From an uncultured Collinsella sp. (GTDB lineage: Bacteria > Actinomycetota > Coriobacteriia > Coriobacteriales > Coriobacteriaceae): a stretch of DNA of 8,483 nucleotides. Shown here one piece after another: positions 5,968-8,483 of the stretch (position 1 is its first letter; every line of letters starts with the position of its first letter). The DNA is taken from positions 1-8,483 of the forward strand of contig CAAEEX010000010.1 in NCBI GenBank assembly GCA_900755005.1, written 5' to 3'. Below the pieces are notes generated by a model, which saw nothing but the letters and a program-made list of their open reading frames with translations, was not told the origin of the DNA and did not search any database. The translations under genes were made by a program, and so were the position numbers.

Positions 5968-8483
5968 CTACGAACGGCGGATAACCTCGGTCACGACCTC
6001 GGATACCGTGGCAATGTTCGTCGGGTTGACATTGTGGGGCAGGTCGTCCTCGGTACGAGCGCAAGCCAGACGCGTGCCGTCCACGCCGGCGATGGTGAGG
6101 GCTCGGCGGCTCGCCTCGAGCGCGGCGTAGGCATCGGTCTTGGCATAGGGCATCTCGAGCGCGCCACAATCGACATGGAACGACTTGCACACCTTGCTGA
6201 CCAGGTTCATGATGCGGCGATCGCCCTTGAGCAGCTGCTGTTCGCCCTCAACCGTCACCACCGAAAGCCTACCGGCGCCGACGGATTCAAGATTGATGAA
6301 GAAGACGCCGCGGAGCTTATCGCGATGCGAAGCCAAGAAGGCCTTCATACCGGAGCCATCACAATCCGAGGCGCCCGTTGCCACAAACCAGATATCGTGA
6401 CCGAGCAGCTCATCGTCGCCCATAGAAGCGACAGCCGAGAGCATATCTTCGGAAGAAGCGCCGTCGGAAGACGTAGCGCCGCCCTTCCAGCCATCGTTAT
6501 CGTCCTCGAAATTATCCCACGAACCGATGCCGCGACCGGACTTCTTGGCATCGTAATCGTCTTCGACGCCCAGCCAGTCACTCATGCTGTCCTGTTCGTT
6601 TTTCTTTTTACGACCGAACAGGCCGCCCAGGCCGCGCTTGCGAGACTTAGGTGCCGCAGGGGCGGGAGCCGAAATGGTCTCGATCGGCTGAGCGCCCGAC
6701 GCAACGGGCATAGGAGGCGCAACGGGTGCCGATGTGGGTTCGGGACCCTGAGCGGTAGCAAAGGGGTCGTTGACCTGTGCGGAGGGGTCGGGAAGGTCGA
6801 ACAGCGACGTGCGAGACGCAACGTTTGCCTGCTTCATCGACGGCAGCGACGGATCGGGGACCGAAGCCAGCGGAGACGAGGAAGGTGCAGGCGACGGAGC
6901 CGACGCCGGATCGGGAACATTCACCTGCGGACGCGGTGATGCCTGGGAGGAAATCTGGGCCATAAGGGAATCGACCGTTTCGTCCTGGGTGGGAGCAACA
7001 TCGGCAACCGTGGCACCGGAACCACTCGGGGTCGGCATGGTGAAAATCTGCGTGGAGTAAGGCCTCGACTCATCTGTCTCGGGAGCCTCGGAAACCGCAG
7101 GCACTTCCTCCTGCTCGACCTCGGTCGAATCACCTTGATCGGCTGCCGCGTATTGCTCTTCGTCACAGTTGACCTCGACGGGCTCGTGCCCGGCGGCATC
7201 TTGGATTTCGGCAGCATCAATAGGCTCGTCATCGTCTGCCGCGTCGCCCTGCTCATCGGAAACAGGAAGGGGCTCGGCAATCGCGGTGCCTTGCTTTTCA
7301 AACGTTATCGTGGAATCGAACTGCGCGGCATCAAACGGCATGGTGCTATCGACGTGCTGCTGAGCCTCAAAGGACGTTGTAGCTTCGGCGGCGTCGACAG
7401 GCACGGACTGCATAGCCTCGTTCTGCTCGAACTCTTGCGCCGCGCGCTCACGTGCCGCCTCGGCTGCCTGCTGCTGAGCGATAGCCTCCTGCTCGGCAGC
7501 CTCGCGTGCGGCAACGCGCTTCCCCTCGAAATCGTCGACAAATTTCCTGCCCTTTGCAAGCGCACCCTTAAAGAAGTTGGAAGCGCTGGCGCCAATCGAA
7601 GAGAACGCGGATGCAATATCGGCATGGGGCGTTGCCGCGGGAATCTCGGCCGAGAAATCAGTATCGCTCTCGTAAGACACGCGCCTCGGCTGTTCAGCGT
7701 AATCGTCGTCAGGCTCGTCCGTAACGTCTTGCGCCGGCACGGCGGGAGCCAAAATGTCCAGTCCTGCCGCGGGATCGATCGCGGACACCGCCTCGGGCTC
7801 GGCAACGGCAGCGGCAACCGCGGCAGACTCATCATCCACGGCGACAACGGGCGCAGATGCAGTCACGACGGGGGCAGGCTCGGGCTCAAACGTCGGCTCC
7901 TCGCCTTCCTCGTAATCGAGCGTGCAGGACTCGGGAAGCATGCCGAGCGCACGGATGGCATCCGAACCAAAGCGGATATTGCCGGCGGCATTGCGATAGA
8001 GCTTGGGCTTGGGCTCGGCGACTTCGACCACCGCGGGCTCCTCCGCCGGCTCGGCGGTGGACTTTTCCTCGGTGGACACTTCGGCCTGGGCAGTCTGGTC
8101 TTGAGCCTCGGGCGCGATAACGCCGATCAGCGTCTCGTCGGCAGAGGCACCCTCAAAACCATCGATCTGTCCATCAAAAGTCTCTTCCTGCTCGGGTACA
8201 TCGTCAGGCGCCACCGGCTGGCCAAACTCGTCCTCGTCGTAGGAAGGTTCCTCATATTCAATGGTGTTGCCGTAGTCGTTTTGCTGTTGGGCCGCGGCAT
8301 ACTCGGCCGCCGCGCGCGCCATTTCCTCGGCGCGACGCTTCTGCTCGCCAAAATAGGTATCGAACGGAATGTCGTCGGGGAACTCGTTTTCGCCCTGATA
8401 GGGGGCAACGTTGTCCATGACACCGAGCATGGCGGCAACAGAGGACTTGTTGCACACCGCGCCAGACGTGTAGGGCAGCACAA
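5968..8483 (-). CDS. Partial large protein: degenerate M28-peptidase-like domain split by a long disordered insertion
   Basis: The reading frame is open to the window edge, so the N-terminus is missing. The GTG at 8481 is probably an internal Val; residues are numbered from it (837). Residues 5-27 (GAVCNKSSVAAML and on) resemble the M28 metal-site motif DNASGVAAML. Residues 684-837 resemble the second half of the fold: a strand HDIWFVATGAS, then DCDGSGMKAF where M28 has EExGLxGSxAF, then FINLESVG (normally NLDMVG), and a C-terminal ARTEDDLPHNVNP (normally HTPDDTPDxI). All of these metal or catalytic positions are altered, so hydrolysis is doubtful. Between the halves lie about 655 residues of acidic Ala/Glu/Pro-rich sequence with helical stretches at 45-67 and 318-352, proline-rich repeats at 520-610 and a basic patch at 612-627. 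Followed 21 nt on by the small membrane protein. The role is unknown; a scaffold or binding protein is my guess. Confidence 0.7.
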   Translation of the reverse strand, partial: VLPYTSGAVCNKSSVAAMLGVMDNVAPYQGENEFPDDIPFDTYFGEQKRRAEEMARAAAEYAAAQQQNDYGNTIEYEEPSYDEDEFGQPVAPDDVPEQEETFDGQIDGFEGASADETLIGVIAPEAQDQTAQAEVSTEEKSTAEPAEEPAVVEVAEPKPKLYRNAAGNIRFGSDAIRALGMLPESCTLDYEEGEEPTFEPEPAPVVTASAPVVAVDDESAAVAAAVAEPEAVSAIDPAAGLDILAPAVPAQDVTDEPDDDYAEQPRRVSYESDTDFSAEIPAATPHADIASAFSSIGASASNFFKGALAKGRKFVDDFEGKRVAAREAAEQEAIAQQQAAEAARERAAQEFEQNEAMQSVPVDAAEATTSFEAQQHVDSTMPFDAAQFDSTITFEKQGTAIAEPLPVSDEQGDAADDDEPIDAAEIQDAAGHEPVEVNCDEEQYAAADQGDSTEVEQEEVPAVSEAPETDESRPYSTQIFTMPTPSGSGATVADVAPTQDETVDSLMAQISSQASPRPQVNVPDPASAPSPAPSSSPLASVPDPSLPSMKQANVASRTSLFDLPDPSAQVNDPFATAQGPEPTSAPVAPPMPVASGAQPIETISAPAPAAPKSRKRGLGGLFGRKKKNEQDSMSDWLGVEDDYDAKKSGRGIGSWDNFEDDNDGWKGGATSSDGASSEDMLSAVASMGDDELLGHDIWFVATGASDCDGSGMKAFLASHRDKLRGVFFINLESVGAGRLSVVTVEGEQQLLKGDRRIMNLVSKVCKSFHVDCGALEMPYAKTDAYAALEASRRALTIAGVDGTRLACARTEDDLPHNVNPTNIATVSEVVTEVIRRS

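Noticed and set aside
5923..6939. 338-residue plus-strand open frame
   Set aside because: Lies opposite the pseudo-peptidase coding region, is rich in Arg/Gly/His as expected from complementing Ala/Glu/Pro codons, and has no domain.
8479..8481. GTG as the true start of the large minus-strand gene
   Set aside because: It sits in the middle of the M28-like motif region, the frame is open to the window edge, and no ribosome binding site can be seen because the window ends there.

Overview
The window looks like a stretch of a high-GC Gram-positive genome, most likely Coriobacteriia and probably Collinsella or a close relative. This is inferred from the GC-rich coding sequence, the style of the adenylosuccinate lyase, an LPxTG/CnaB surface protein of the kind common in gut Actinobacteria, and strong AAGGAG ribosome binding sites. 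No rRNA or other species marker is present, so the genus is an inference.

Layout: (1) 1-1499 carries purB on the minus strand, complete, with a GC-rich hairpin behind it and its AAGGAG-led ATG at 1433. (2) 1500-1857 has no gene. It holds two 52-nt near-identical repeats (50/52), each beginning with an exact 18-nt copy of the 3' end of the neighbouring tRNA-Gly including CCA, several short perfect hairpins, a stray T-arm-like tRNA fragment on the plus strand, and the tRNA terminator. (3) 1858-1975 is tRNA-Gly(CCC), minus strand, CCA encoded, with a clear sigma-70-type promoter. (4) 1976-2229 is the divergent spacer, with inverted repeats in the probable leader of the next gene. (5) 2230-5661, plus strand, encodes an 1143-residue cell-wall-anchored adhesin: signal peptide, thioester domain (Cys70/Gln128), six CnaB/SpaA-type domains with isopeptide residues, a poorly recognised acidic C-terminal module, then an LPATG sortase anchor. 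(6) A bidirectional terminator hairpin at 5671-5706 separates it from a minus-strand pair: a 72-residue single-pass membrane protein (5728-5946) and, 21 nt upstream of it, the 3' portion of a large gene (5968 to the window edge).

The most unusual gene is the last one. Its two ends resemble the two halves of an M28 (Zn aminopeptidase) fold, but every metal or catalytic position that I can align is changed, and the halves are separated by about 655 residues of acidic, Ala/Pro/Glu-rich, apparently disordered sequence. That sequence carries five T-x-x-F motifs and repeated PDP motifs. With the small membrane protein it forms a probable two-gene operon of unknown function. purB and tRNA-Gly are housekeeping genes; the adhesin is a surface colonisation factor with no sortase gene in view. 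Nothing indicates that the three blocks work together.
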